From Archivesica marissinica (lineage: Eukaryota; Mollusca; Bivalvia; Venerida; Vesicomyidae): 64,000 nucleotides of DNA. A program made the translations under genes and the position numbers. The notes under the pieces are model-generated. The model searched no databases, was not told the DNA's origin, and saw only the letters and a list, made by a program, of their open reading frames with translations. This document shows positions 33,549 to 44,780 of this stretch, piece after piece (position 1 is the first letter of the stretch; every line of letters starts with the position of its first letter). The stretch covers positions 42,173,553 through 42,237,552 of the forward strand of contig CM026394.1 of the NCBI GenBank assembly GCA_014843695.1, read 5' to 3'.

Positions 33549-35687
33549 ATGTTGCAGCTGTATGGAGTTTTTGCCATCCTGCTGGTACTTTACACATACA
33601 CTACAGGTACTGCAATAGAGGATTGTGCAGTGCAAAGTGGAACAACTGTTACTTGTCTACATACAATACCAATACAGCTGCCTGATCACACAACTCAAGT
33701 CTACATACGCGACTGGTTACACGAGATTACTGGCCATACATTCAACCACAGCACCTGGTCTACAGTTGAACAACTAGACATTGCGGTTCTCAACCTAACA
33801 AAAACAACAACTGATTTTAATCTATACAATCTGCAATCATTATCTAACCTCCGGTACCTTGGATACCATTCCCCAAATTTGAATGCCATTCGATACCAGC
33901 CATTCAATGGATTAAACAAATTTAGAACACTTAATATGGCCGATTGTACCAGGCTGGATGTGGACAGCCTCATGACTAGATTGAACGTTACGGATATACT
34001 ACCTGCCCTAGACACACTCATTCTAGATAACGTTGGTACTTTTTATGGCAACCCGATTAAATGGAATAAAATATTTGATGATGTTCTTTATTACAAGAAA
34101 ATAAGACATCTTAGTCTACATAATATACAGTGTAGTGTATCAAGAGCAAACAGACAACTGATAATGAACAACTTCAATGTATCCAATTCCGATTTCGGAG
34201 TCTATACTACGGAGCAAACGGAATTAATTCTTACGAATGTGAAAACACTTGATATCAGTTTTTTCAATATGGGTGGTCAATTTGATCATGTTAGAGTAAT
34301 CAATATAACTGAACCTTGTAATACACCCACTAAGCGCTTTCCATTATACATGGAGCGTTTATATGCTAATGGCATAACAATGGCTAGTTTTGTTAACTCC
34401 TATGTTGATATATCAAAATGTCCTGTAAAATTTAAAGTGGTCCATTTAGCACACAATAAAATAGTGAAACTGGATATAACTATAAAATGGCCAATCAAAA
34501 TAGGTCTATATGAGATTGACTTGTCACATAACCAGATGACGTACCTGTCGCCCGCAGCATTTTCTGGAGTGCCTTTAATGCAAAGTGTGTTTCTGAGTTT
34601 TAATAGACTATCAGGCATGGAAAACACATCAGAATTCTTAGAACTTTTCCAGACGTTTAAACTGTTAAAACACTTGACCTTGGACATGAACGGATTATCC
34701 AGAATACCTGAGAAAATGTTTCAGAATAACGTACACATGGAAGTGCTAGACTTGAGTGGAAATAAACTGACTTCAGTCACATTTGAAACGAAACAATTCA
34801 AGGCATTACATTGTCTCAAGCTATCTGATAACAAGATATCCTTCATAGATGCCAATATGAGGTTGAGATTTGACAATTTACCTGTACAGACCATCGATTT
34901 GTCAGATAATCCGTTCCAATGTACATGTAAAAGCGTAGATTTTATCCGATGGATGGTTGCTTTCCAGGAAACGAACAAGGTGAGCTTTAAGTGTGAATTA
35001 GAGGGAAAAGAAATCCCCATGGACGACAATGCTCTAACAGATTCTTCGTACCAATGTTACAAGACTAGAATACTGATTACAATAATTATTTCGTGTATTG
35101 CTGGTGTTGTTGCCATTTGTCTACTCACTTTCATCACTGTCAGAACAATCAGAACTCGTCAAAGAAAAGACGCCATGAAGAGATTTGTAAGGAACTATAG
35201 AAATGGAAATATTGCAGAATCGTTCCTCGTATTGCTCTCCTACCGCAACCAGGATGGAGACTTTGTGTGGAATAATATATACCCAAATCTTGAACGCTAC
35301 CTAAGAGTGAGAATTAGGCTTGACAAGGACATTGTCTGTATTGATGACAAACATCTTCGACTAGGGTTTTCAATCATTCAAGGAATGATGGATCATATTC
35401 GTGATTCTTGCGTTGTTGTATTTGTTATATCTAACTCATTCTGTGAGAGTAGCTCGTGTCTTCGAACTGTGGAAGAGGCCTACACACGACGAAAACCGGT
35501 CATACTAATAATGTTTGAGGATGTAGACTTAGCCATAAAGCCGGCTCATGTACGTGATCTTTTTGAGAGATACACACGATGCACACTGGAGGTAGACAAT
35601 GATGGACAATACAAGTTGAAACCAAGCTGGACACTTCTTTGCCAATCCATTCTTGATCTTGCAAGTCAGAAACAGCTGCAGCAATAA
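33549..35687 (+). CDS. Toll-like receptor, right copy (712 aa), BB-loop Pro to Leu
   Basis: Paralogue of the left receptor in opposite orientation. Same layout: signal peptide (1-20), leucine-rich repeats, one LRRCT cap, membrane helix (RILITIIISCIAGVVAICLL) and TIR domain. Two one-residue deletions relative to the left copy (one in the ectodomain near residue 88, one in NQDGD of the TIR). The BB loop reads KHLRLGFSI: codon CTA at 35361-35363 gives Leu605 where the left copy has CCA (Pro607). In other TLRs, mutation of this proline (TLR4 P712H in C3H/HeJ mice) blocks signalling, so this copy may be impaired, act as a decoy, or use different partners. CLRTVEEAY also differs from CLRDVEEAY. The ATG at 33549 lies 20 bp after the likely splice acceptor TTCTTTTCAG. 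No stop or frameshift. Confidence 0.95.
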   Translation: MLQLYGVFAILLVLYTYTTGTAIEDCAVQSGTTVTCLHTIPIQLPDHTTQVYIRDWLHEITGHTFNHSTWSTVEQLDIAVLNLTKTTTDFNLYNLQSLSNLRYLGYHSPNLNAIRYQPFNGLNKFRTLNMADCTRLDVDSLMTRLNVTDILPALDTLILDNVGTFYGNPIKWNKIFDDVLYYKKIRHLSLHNIQCSVSRANRQLIMNNFNVSNSDFGVYTTEQTELILTNVKTLDISFFNMGGQFDHVRVINITEPCNTPTKRFPLYMERLYANGITMASFVNSYVDISKCPVKFKVVHLAHNKIVKLDITIKWPIKIGLYEIDLSHNQMTYLSPAAFSGVPLMQSVFLSFNRLSGMENTSEFLELFQTFKLLKHLTLDMNGLSRIPEKMFQNNVHMEVLDLSGNKLTSVTFETKQFKALHCLKLSDNKISFIDANMRLRFDNLPVQTIDLSDNPFQCTCKSVDFIRWMVAFQETNKVSFKCELEGKEIPMDDNALTDSSYQCYKTRILITIIISCIAGVVAICLLTFITVRTIRTRQRKDAMKRFVRNYRNGNIAESFLVLLSYRNQDGDFVWNNIYPNLERYLRVRIRLDKDIVCIDDKHLRLGFSIIQGMMDHIRDSCVVVFVISNSFCESSSCLRTVEEAYTRRKPVILIMFEDVDLAIKPAHVRDLFERYTRCTLEVDNDGQYKLKPSWTLLCQSILDLASQKQLQQ

Positions 35688-35859
35688 ACTGGCTCATTCA
35701 GACTGAATTATTCATAGACAAAGTTGACTGAAAAACTACAAATTGTGAAACATCCACAACGTCCACTATTATAGTCAACTATTGAGAAATCCCCACAACA
35801 CAATATCGTGAATTTGAGAGGAATACACAGAGGCAGACGCAATCGGACATGCAAATTGA

Positions 35860-36010
35860 GAAGTCCTCAAAAGAACTACGGAATGATTAACATTTTATAA
35901 TTCACTTCAAAATCCACAAAGAACTACGGAGTGATTAACATTTTATAATTCACTCCAAAATCCACAAAGAACTAAGGAGTGATTAACATTTTATAATTCT
36001 CTTCAAAATT
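35860..36010. repeat. 48-bp tandem repeat, three copies (two in left arm)
   Basis: Units AAAGAACTACGGAGTGATTA ... CACTCCAAAATCCAC, 48 bp, repeated three times 0.2 kb after the receptor stop codon. The left arm has two units. The unit could be transcribed in the 3' UTR. Confidence 0.8.
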
Positions 36011-37035
36011 CACAGCAACATTTTACAAAGTCCACCAACAAAAAAAAGAAGAAACGTACATTTTAAAGTTTACAAAGAAAAGTAACATATCACAATTCAG
36101 TCTCGTGCAAGCCGGGTCTTGAAATATCCGCAGGACATATCGTTGGGTTTCTTGGAAATTGGGAATACCGATTAGTTTAGTTTATGCAAAATCTAGGGAC
36201 AAATAATTCTTACAATGACTCGAAGTATCTGTTAATTCTGTCAAGGAATTATCCAGATTGTTGAAGATAGCACACATTGCTGATATATATATATATATCA
36301 CGACTTCTAGAACGGCACTATATCGGGATAACCTGTCCAAAGAACACGTATTGTATGTAACTACATGTAATATTATACACGTGTGCTTTCTTAACAATAC
36401 AATAAATAGTTCTCGGGTGACGTCATCATTTCTACTGTGGCTGCCATTTTGATTGGTAAAGTTGATATTATATATATTGTATAGTAGCGTAATTTTGTTT
36501 TCTTAATAAAATATTTATTTTTCACACCATCACAATGGATGATAAGTTGTTGGAACGCACACAATGTACCTATTTTATGTATCATTTCATAATGTTCGTA
36601 TCAATAACTAATAAATAATAATCTACCTGTATAATAATATGTCAACGGTGAAAATAGACTTTCAAAAATAGGTGCAAGTTAAGTTCTTATAATTTATAAT
36701 CCATACAGCATTCAATTTGTTAAACAATAAATTAATATTTAAAAAGTGCATTTCAATACCTTTAAAACCATACCAAATTATATAATAAGAAACCAAAATT
36801 AACTAAGTTATTGCAATTAAAGAATTACTATTAAAATCCTAAAATTGCCGTTTATAAAACTTGCCATTCTAAATGGCGATCAAGATAGATCTTAGACTAT
36901 TTTCATAGTTGTTTTCACAGGCCATGGGAACTATGTATGCATAATTTCACAATTAGTCTCCTTTTCTTCGTTTATACATCACTCCTAAACATAACTGACG
37001 ACTGTTTGCTGGCGCCTAACTTTAGAACCACGCAG
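36011..37035. other. 3' flank of right TLR, no gene
   Basis: Matches 10089-11060 inverted. It keeps the TGACGTCA palindrome (near 36419) and a TATATATATATATATC run near 36281. No coding support. Confidence 0.45.
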
Positions 37036-37380
37036 CTGTCCGATTAGCGCAGTGGTTTCTGCGCTCGCTTCTCACCAATACATCCCGGGTTCGCTCCTCG
37101 GACCGGGAAGTATGTGAGATGGTACGGTGGTCGCTAGATCGGACAATCAAAATGGCGGCCAAGATAGATCTTATCGGTGTTTTAGACTATGTTCTTAGTG
37201 TTTCCACAGGCCGTGGTAACTATGTATACACAATTTCACAATTGAGTTTTCTCCGGGTACTCCGGTTTCCTCAAACATGAATGAACACAGTTAGGCTTTC
37301 ATCTGCGCAAATGAAAGTGATTAATATAAGTTGTTAAAACTTGCTTCGTAATCGTTGTATAATAAATAAAATTTAAACTA
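37036..37380 (+). mobile_element. SINE family 3, interrupted by a 110-bp patch
   Basis: The head GTCCGATTAGCGCAGTGGTT and the GTACGGTGGTCGCTAGATCGG part are followed by about 110 bp that are not SINE but resemble the nearby flank at 36865-36955 (AAGATAGATCTTA, CACAGGCC.TGG, ACTATGTAT.CA, AATTTCACAATT). Then the SINE resumes at TTTTCTCCGGGTACTCCGG. The left counterpart (9876-10088) has no such patch. Confidence 0.75.
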
Positions 37381-37496
37381 ACTATGCAGCTACACGTAAC
37401 TGCATTTTGGCAATGGACTGTTGATGATACAGCGATTTATATGAATATACACATGTATAGAAACTTTCAAAATACGAATAATTAACATAACATTAA

Positions 37497-37740
37497 CGTT
37501 TATTTATCGTCGCTACCGGCTGCCAATATGAGCGACACCTCCTGAAGAGATTAGTCATTTTAGATATTTGGAGGAGAGTGCAATGATACAGACCGAGACC
37601 CATTCCAGAGTTTCCTCTGGTTTTTTTACGTGCACGATGTAAAGCACCGACACGAGACCTCGGTTTAACGTCCCATCTGAGACTTAATTTTATTAGGGTC
37701 AGGCGGGGGATCGAACCTGCGATCCCTGGATTTACACTTT
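37497..37740 (-). mobile_element. SINE family 1, inverted counterpart of 4336-4582
   Basis: Complete body with head truncated at the same point as in the left arm. On its outer side, the right arm continues directly to sequence that in the left arm is 5.2 kb further away (9775). Confidence 0.85.
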
Positions 37741-37970
37741 TGTATGGTTAAACGGCATATTAAATCAAACTTATTGTTTATTTTGTTGGGATTTGACAGG
37801 TACACGTCGTAATATTTTTCTACCACGAATGTATTTAAACAGAGACAAATTCATTTGGCATATTTAAATGCTTAAAATTACGTATGTTTGTAAATATGAT
37901 AATACGTTTATGTTTACATGTTTTAAATGTTCTTGTTATTGTGCTGCAGCGCTTAATGTCCCGAGTTATG

Positions 37971-38116
37971 TTAATGTTTATATTATTCACTCTCATTGTA
38001 CATATCTACGCATGAGTTATGTTAATGTTTATATTATTCACTCTCATTGTACATATTTACGCATGAGTTATGTTAATGTTTATATTATTCACTCTCATTG
38101 TACATATCTACGCATG
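37971..38116. repeat. 51-bp unit triplicated in right arm
   Basis: GAGTTATGTTAATGTTTATA ... TATCTACGCAT repeated three times. The left arm has one (about 4050-4110). As 51 is a multiple of three, a chance open frame across it stays open, but this frame is antisense to LINE sequence and is not considered a gene. Confidence 0.85.
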
Positions 38117-38239
38117 ATTGTATATAACATAGATGACGACGAACGTGATGTTCAAGTCAAAAATGGAATAAAGTTCTGTTCTGTAATCAAGTTATCGTCC
38201 GACAAGTGCTTCATTGGACTGCTACTTTTTGTGATTCAT

Positions 38240-38990
38240 TTTAGATTGTTTGCATTGTTTACATCTAAATATTTCGATTTTTCAACTTTATCTAGCGGGT
38301 GGGCATGCAGTTTATAACTGAAGTATATGGGATTTCTTTTTGTGCTGTGCAGAAAACAGTACATTTGTCAGGATGAAAGTGCATAACTAAATCTGTCTTC
38401 AATCTACATGCTGCATTTAAGTAAGACTGATGGACTTTCACAGCACATACGTTATATATTATGATGTCATCAGCAAAGAGTCTACGGGTAATATGGCTAT
38501 ATTATTCAGTCATTCATGTAGATAAAGAAATGATTGGTCTCAGAACTGTTCTCCAAGGAATTCAGTATTCTCAGGATGCCACATAATATTAGTAAATATG
38601 ATATGTTCTAGTAATTTACAACATATACCTGTTAGCAAATTCGGTTTATATTGTATGAGCTTATGATCATCCTCTCTCTTGAAAGTCTGGGCAAACATTT
38701 GTATTATTCCAGTCACGAGAGATGGTGCTATTATACAGTCTACACCCGCTATGTCAAAGTCGATTATGTCGAATTCTCCGGTTATGCTTACACTAAAATT
38801 ATATTATACATTTATAAGATTCCTAATTTTTTCTCATTGAATGTATTTTGTTTGCTTTTGAGAATTGAGATTGTTTCTTCAATTTTCATTTTCCTTTTGA
38901 AATATTCGAGAAATTGGAGGTCAGTTGGTATAATCTACTCACATTTGCATCTAAATATGCAATATTTAGCGAGTAGTATAATATAGTTTA
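38240..38990 (-). mobile_element. Jockey/CR1-like LINE RT fragment, right-arm copy
   Basis: Inverted match of 3346-3930 with the same motifs and the same kind of frame breaks. The YLNAACRLKTDL and ADDIII-type positions can be followed on the minus strand. Dead in both arms. Confidence 0.7.
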
Positions 38991-39039
38991 TGTTTATATC
39001 GTATATAATGCTATTGTGTCTGAAATTACACAACTAAAT

Positions 39040-39303
39040 AGACCGCTTCCGTGGTCGAGTGGTTAAGGTCGCTGACTTGTTGCACTGTAACCTATCATCA
39101 CTGATGATCACGGGTTCGAGCCCCGCTCAGTCCGTATCTCATTTATATGAAAAAGTTGGCAGTTTCTTACGGAGGTTGGTGCACCCAAGTACTGGTTAAC
39201 CGCTGGAGCCTGTCCAGGAAAGGTGTTGTTAAGTAAACTGCCCACCGGCGATATAGCCCGACATGGTGCTGATGCAGGCGTAAAACACGAAATATAACAT
39301 ATA
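39040..39303 (+). mobile_element. SINE family 4, full length, right-arm-specific insertion
   Basis: Head GACCGCTTCCGTGGTCGAGT (A box), a long variable arm and CGGGTTCGAGCCCC (B box), then the body (GGCAGTTTCTTACGGAGG, ACTGGTTAACCGCTGGAGCC) and tail GGCGTAAAACACGAAATA. It is flanked by ACACAACTAAAT at 39028-39039 and 39304-39315. The left arm shows the uninterrupted site (ACACAACGAAAT on the minus strand near 3112-3130). Insertion therefore followed the arm duplication. Confidence 0.95.
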
Positions 39304-39315
39304 ACACAACTAAAT

Positions 39316-40440
39316 ATGTTCGTAATTAAATTGAACCACCATTGTCTGTTTGCAACATTGTTCTTAAGAATTGTGTTATTTTAATCCAGAAACCCTGTAT
39401 GTAATGGCATTCCCAAAGCATAGTTAGAATCATTATTCATATTGCAGAAGTCACAAAGTTGCGATGAAACTATATTGCATTTGTATAGAAAAACGTTATT
39501 TGGAATTATGTGCATTAAGTATTTATATTAAAATGCTCTCAATTTAGTTTCTATAGTTACGTAGAGCCGTTACGATTGTGTCCTTAGGCAAGGCATTTAA
39601 ATTCCACATGCCTCTTCTCTCTCCCTCGTGGCGATGGATTCCATCATGAATGAGGTCTCGAGAGTGATTAGTATAAGTTGTAAGAACTTGTTTCGCAATC
39701 GAGCTAAAATAAATTTGTATAAACTAGTTTCTATAGTTATTCTAATGGGTTGCGTAAATATTTGTTTCCAATTAGTATCGACCAATGGTAAAATATGTTC
39801 CCATTTTTCAATTTGGTTCAGGTTTACATAACATTTTAATCGTTAATATCGAATTTACTAGTGTGCATACTTTCCTGTGTTCATTGATTTGTGTGATTAA
39901 ATATTCGGGGACTTTGTATGTTATTGGTTCTAATTCTAACTGAGTTTTCCACTCAAAAGAGTGTAGTATTTCAAAAACTCCCCGGGATAGTGTACAGTTG
40001 TTTTATTTGCATAAAAGAGAAAAATCGTTTGTGTCTAAAATCGTATAAATGTTCTATGTATGTAAACCATTCTCTGTAAAATAATGTAGAACCGTCATTA
40101 TTCTTTATGTTCGAATTATTCCAGAGGATTTGTTTGGCCATACTTTCGACATTTTCTTTGTATTTACTCTGGACCATGCTATTCATATTTCTTTTAAAAA
40201 CTTAGATTTTATATCGAGGTTTTCTATGTCGTTCCAACTAACATTACATTTAATCATAAAATCACGTCCATGTTTATCTGGCATATGTTCATACATTTGT
40301 ATTAGCCTTGATTCGTTTTGTATTATTAATCGTTTTATCCAACTAGCTTTTAGTTATGCAATAAAGTACTCTATATCCAACATTTTTAACACATCACAAT
40401 AATCTTGAATGATTTGTTTTCTAGATATTTTATCTGGTTT
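39316..40440 (-). mobile_element. Tx1/L1-like LINE, C-terminal part, right-arm copy
   Basis: Inverted match of 2116-3345, broken in the same style and interrupted by a SINE 2 fragment at 39560-39724. At its upper end (about 40440) it abuts a plus-strand LINE, whereas the left arm continues into a different LINE piece. Confidence 0.7.
39560..39724 (+). mobile_element. SINE family 2, 5'-truncated, right-arm-specific insertion
   Basis: Starts inside the head (GAGCCGTTACGATTGTGTCC) and runs to the family tail AATTTGTATAAAC. Flanked by TAGTTTCTATAGTTA at 39545-39559 and 39725-39739. The left arm has one undisturbed copy of that target (near 2872-2890, inverted). Five-prime truncation with a 15-bp target duplication is typical of LINE-driven insertion. 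Confidence 0.95.
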
Positions 40441-40449
40441 ATCATTCCG

Positions 40450-42090
40450 GTGTTAATGTCGATACTGACTGTATAGGTATTCTATTGTACGCTGATGACA
40501 TTGTCCTACTAGCAGAAAACCAACTTGATTTGCAGAGATTATTGAATGCTTCACATGACTGGTGCAATATAAACGATATGTTTATAAACAGGGATAAAAG
40601 TAAAGTTGTCCATATTCCTCCTGCTTCTATGCCAAGATCTGATGTTATTTTTAAATGTGGTGTTAATATTCTGGAAACTATAGGTACATATACTTATTTA
40701 GGAATTGTTTTGAGTGAATACCTTGACATCAATGTTACTGCAAAATGTGTTGCTCAAAGTGCATGTCGTGCATTGGGACTGCTCATTGCTAAATGTAAGT
40801 TAGTTGGGGGTGTACCATATAATGATTTCTCCAAATTGTATGACTCTGTTGTCTGGCCTGTGATTGCTTATGGTGCCCCGGTTTGGGGATATAAAACGTT
40901 TTCATGCATTAATGCAATCCAAACCGTGCCATGCGTTTCTTTCTTGGTGTTGGGAAATATTCTCCCAATGCAGCTGTCTCCGGGGAAATGGGTTGGCAGC
41001 CGCCAGTTGTGCGACAACGGAAGCACATATCTGGGTTTTGGGCACGCTTAGCTAATACCGACAATTCCAGATTAAATAAGCGAGTTGCACTATGGGCGAA
41101 TGCTAAATCTACAAGTTATAAAAACTGGTTTTATTATGTCAAGAGACAGTTTGCAGACATTACTTTGATGGATTACTGTAACCTATTTATACCTATACAT
41201 AAGAACAATTTAGTAGATAGTGTGGAAAATGCGGTAATGGAGAAATATGTTACTGACTGGTCCACCTCTATTAACAGTGTGATCGGTGTTTCTGGACGTG
41301 GTCGCAATAAGCTTAGAACCTACTGTACATTTAAATTTAAATTTCAAACAGAAGTATATTGTAAAATGATTTTACCCACATGTAAATTAGCATTATGTAA
41401 ATTTAGATGTGGAGTTGCTCCATTACGTATATAAACCGGAAGGTATGAGAATTTACCACTTGATGAACGTAAGTGACCTTTCTGTAATGTATTAGAAGAC
41501 GAAAGTGATGTATTATTAGAATGTTCACTGTATGATGATTTGAGAGCTGTTCTCTTAGAGAAAGCCTCAGTATATGAAAATGACTTTCGGAACAAACCTG
41601 TATCCGACCAGCTTAGAATTATTTTTACTACTATACCTCTGATTAGTATTGTTGCCAAAACCTGTTTTTATATTCTTCAAAGACGATCCTTTTATGTATG
41701 TAAATAATGTATCCATTTGATTTATTGATTGTGTGTCTCTTATCCTTTCTGAGAAACAGCTGCTAATTAGTTCAACCGCGATCTGATCGAGGTTGATAAC
41801 TGATTTTTTAAAACATTTCTTAATTGCGCACTAGTGCTTTTTTTTCCATTTCAGTATTTCAAAGTTTCTGGTTTTAATAAGTATTTAATTTTCAATTAGC
41901 GACTGTTCCTCGGTTTTAATATGTAAATATAATAATATGTCGATATACTGTGATAGTTTGATTATCTGTGATTACATTAGTCTCTTATAATTCTTTTATA
42001 ATGAATGGTGTTGTACTTTGCCACGATAATTTGTTGTGTATATTTTATGTATTGTACAACGATGAGACTGAAATAAAGAATAAATCTACA
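40450..42090 (+). mobile_element. LINE 3' half: RT palm to C-terminus and 3' UTR
   Basis: Begins in the RT palm: ILYADDIVLLAENQLDLQRL, then MFINRDKSKVVH, TYLGIVLSE and YGAPVWGY. After a one-base shift near 40920 it continues with RFFLGVGKYSPNAAVSGEMG, WQPPVVRQRK and ALCKFRCGVAPL, then a stop and the zinc-knuckle end CPFCNVLEDESDVLLECSLY. The terminus AATAAAGAATAAATC at about 42070-42085 looks like a poly(A)-type 3' end. It is 5'-truncated, few breaks, so rather young. It has no equivalent in the left arm. Confidence 0.85.
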
Positions 42091-44780
42091 ACCGTCTCCA
42101 TCTAATACAATATCTAGGCTCATTTCCTCTTACAATGCACATCAGCTAATTGATTCTCCTACTCACATTACAGAGAACTCCAGTTCCTTAATCGACCTAA
42201 TGTTTGTTAATATCCTCAAAATGTTATTACCAGCTTTGTTGCTGACCCTTTTGTACCGGATCATATTCGATTCCAATGTCCCATTGTTTGCGTCTTAAAA
42301 TTTAACAAACCTAAGTCTCCCTGTTTTAAGCGTAGGATCTGTCTATACGACAAGGCAAATTATACTCGGTATAGAGAGCAACTCCAATGTACTGATTGGA
42401 ACACTACTCTCAATAAAGATGATCTTAATTCAGTTGCTTCAGACATAGCTGACATCATAACTACTGCGGCTTCAAGGTCAATTCCCAACAAAATCGTAAC
42501 AATAAGACCACATGATATTCCTTGGATAAACAATCGTATTAGAAATATTATAACAAAACGAAATAAACTTCATGAAAAAGCGAAACATTCAAATACGAAG
42601 CAGCATGGGCTAACTTTAGACATATTAGGAATGAAGTCACTAAACCCATTCGTAAATCTAAATCTGAGTACAATAATACGTTCATTGATCCAATAAATTC
42701 GTCTAACGTTACTGCCAAACAATGGTTCAAGATAACCAAACAATTTATTAACAAGAAATTGTGTAACACTATTCCTACTTTGAATAATAACGATACTGAA
42801 TCATCAACTGATGAGGGAAAGGCCGAATTACTCAATAACTTCTTTTGCTCACAGTCGACTGTCGGTGACTCTCAGCACTCTTTATCTATTCCTACAGTCC
42901 GTCCAAATTGCTCACTTACAAACATCAGGCTGTATGTACAAGATGCTAAAGACACCATTTCTCTAATAGATCCTTCAAAAGCATGTGGTCCAGATCTGAT
43001 CAGCCCAAAGCTAATTCGAGAAAGGGGGCAAACGAACTAGCAGCACCTCTATCGACATATTTTAATAAACGTCTTGATCAATCTGTATGTCCTTCTCCAT
43101 GGAAGATGGCGAACATTATCCCAATATATAAAAATGCAGATCCACCGAATCCTTCCAACTACCGCCCTGTGGCACTTCTTGGTTGTATTGGCAAGTTAAT
43201 GGAACGTTGCATCCACAAATACCTCTATAACTACGTCACCGATACCAATCTATTATCTTCTTATCAGTCAGGTGTTGTCAAGGGCGACTCGACTATCAAT
43301 CAACTAACGTTTCTTTACAATGATATATCTAAGGCCCTGGATGAAGGAAAAGAAGTTAGGGCAGTGTTTTGTGATATTTCGAAGGCCTTCGACAGGGTGT
43401 GACATCGTGGATTAATACATAAGCTCTCGTCCATCGGTGTCCAAGGCAACCTCTTGTGTTGGTTTTCTTCATACTTGTCCGATCGAAAACAGAGGGTTGT
43501 CATTTCTAACATTACTTCATCCTGGTCCGAATTGTCTGCTGGTGTCCCACACGGTTCTATACTTGGTTCCCTACTTTTTCTCATTTACACAAACGACATT
43601 GTTACTAATATCGAGGCTAACATCCGCCTCTTTGCTGATGATACAAGTCTTTACATTATCATTGACAAACCAGAATCATCAGTTACCATTCTCAATTCTG
43701 ACCTCCAAAAGATATTCGCATGGTCCAAAACGAATTTAGTAAAATTAACCCTTCTAAAACAGAGTCCATTATATTCTCCAGGCGTAAAATTAAACCTATT
43801 CATCCTACCCTTTATATGATTAATGTACCTATTGTTACCATCTAATCACATAATCATCTTGGTATTTGTCTGACGAACGACGCCAAATGGAATAAACATA
43901 TCTCCTTCATTCTAGACAAGGCATGGAAGAGGATCGGTCTTATGAGGTCACTTAAATTCCAACTCTCCCGCTCCAGTTTAGAGAGGATGTACATTAGCTT
44001 CATACGACCTCTTCTCGAATATGAAGACGTTATTTGGGATAATTGCACCCCGCCTTACTTAACGAAGTAGAATCTGTTCATAACGAGGCAGCCCGTATAG
44101 CAGCTGGTGCCACTAAGCTGTGCAACATACAAACTCTACTGTCTGATCTGCGCTGGGAGTCTATGGCTTCGAGAAGAAAGAATCATAGGTTATTATTGCT
44201 TTACAAAATTACGAACAAACTTACTCCTACCTACCTTTCAGGCTTAATTCCCATTATGAACCACGATATCATTTACGAAACTCGGCCAACATACCAACCT
44301 TACCAACCAGAACACAGTTGTATAGTAATTCATTTCTTCCGGCTACAATCCGCGCTTGGAACCGTCTTCCTCTCGACGTCCGCAACTTTAGCACTTTGTA
44401 CTCATTCAAACGCAAAATATAACCTTCCTCTACATCTCTTCCTCTATACAATGTCGGTTCACGACGGAACCAAATTCTACATACGCGTCTTCGATGGATG
44501 CAGCTCGCTAAGTCACGATTTACATAGAAAAAATATTGTCAATTCACCATAATGCTTGTGCAACTCCGTTGAGACTGTTTCACATTACATTTTTCATTGC
44601 CCCAAGTTTAGTACACAAAGACAACAACATCTTTCAAATCTACCATGTGCTCCTACTATCAATAATTTACTATATGTGGATGAACACCCATCGCTAGAAC
44701 AAAATGCATGTATGTTTCTGATTGTCCATAGCTACATATCATCCACAAAGCGTTTCGAGACATCGTAAGGCCTCCAGGGA
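42085..44780 (+). mobile_element. Jockey/CR1-like LINE (5'-truncated, several frame breaks)
   Basis: The first 650 bp match 632-1255 inverted (end of endonuclease and linker). Beyond 42740 the RT continues: DPSKACGPDLISPKLIRE, MANIIPIYKNADPPNPSNYR, VALLGCIGKLMERC, CDISKAFDRVWHRGLIHKL with a stop at the W codon (TGA near 43400), SAGVPHGSILG, RLFADDTSLY, and a C-terminal part with NEAARIAAGATKL and CNSVETVSHYIFHCPKF. At least four frame breaks. The match to the left arm ends inside this LINE, so the outer edge of the inverted duplication lies in LINE sequence. Confidence 0.85.

Noticed and set aside
37868..38317. 149-codon open frame with three SYVNVYIIHSHCTY repeats, also present in the left arm (3844-4164)
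   Set aside because: It is antisense to a LINE RT fragment, and the repeats are a 51-bp DNA triplication.
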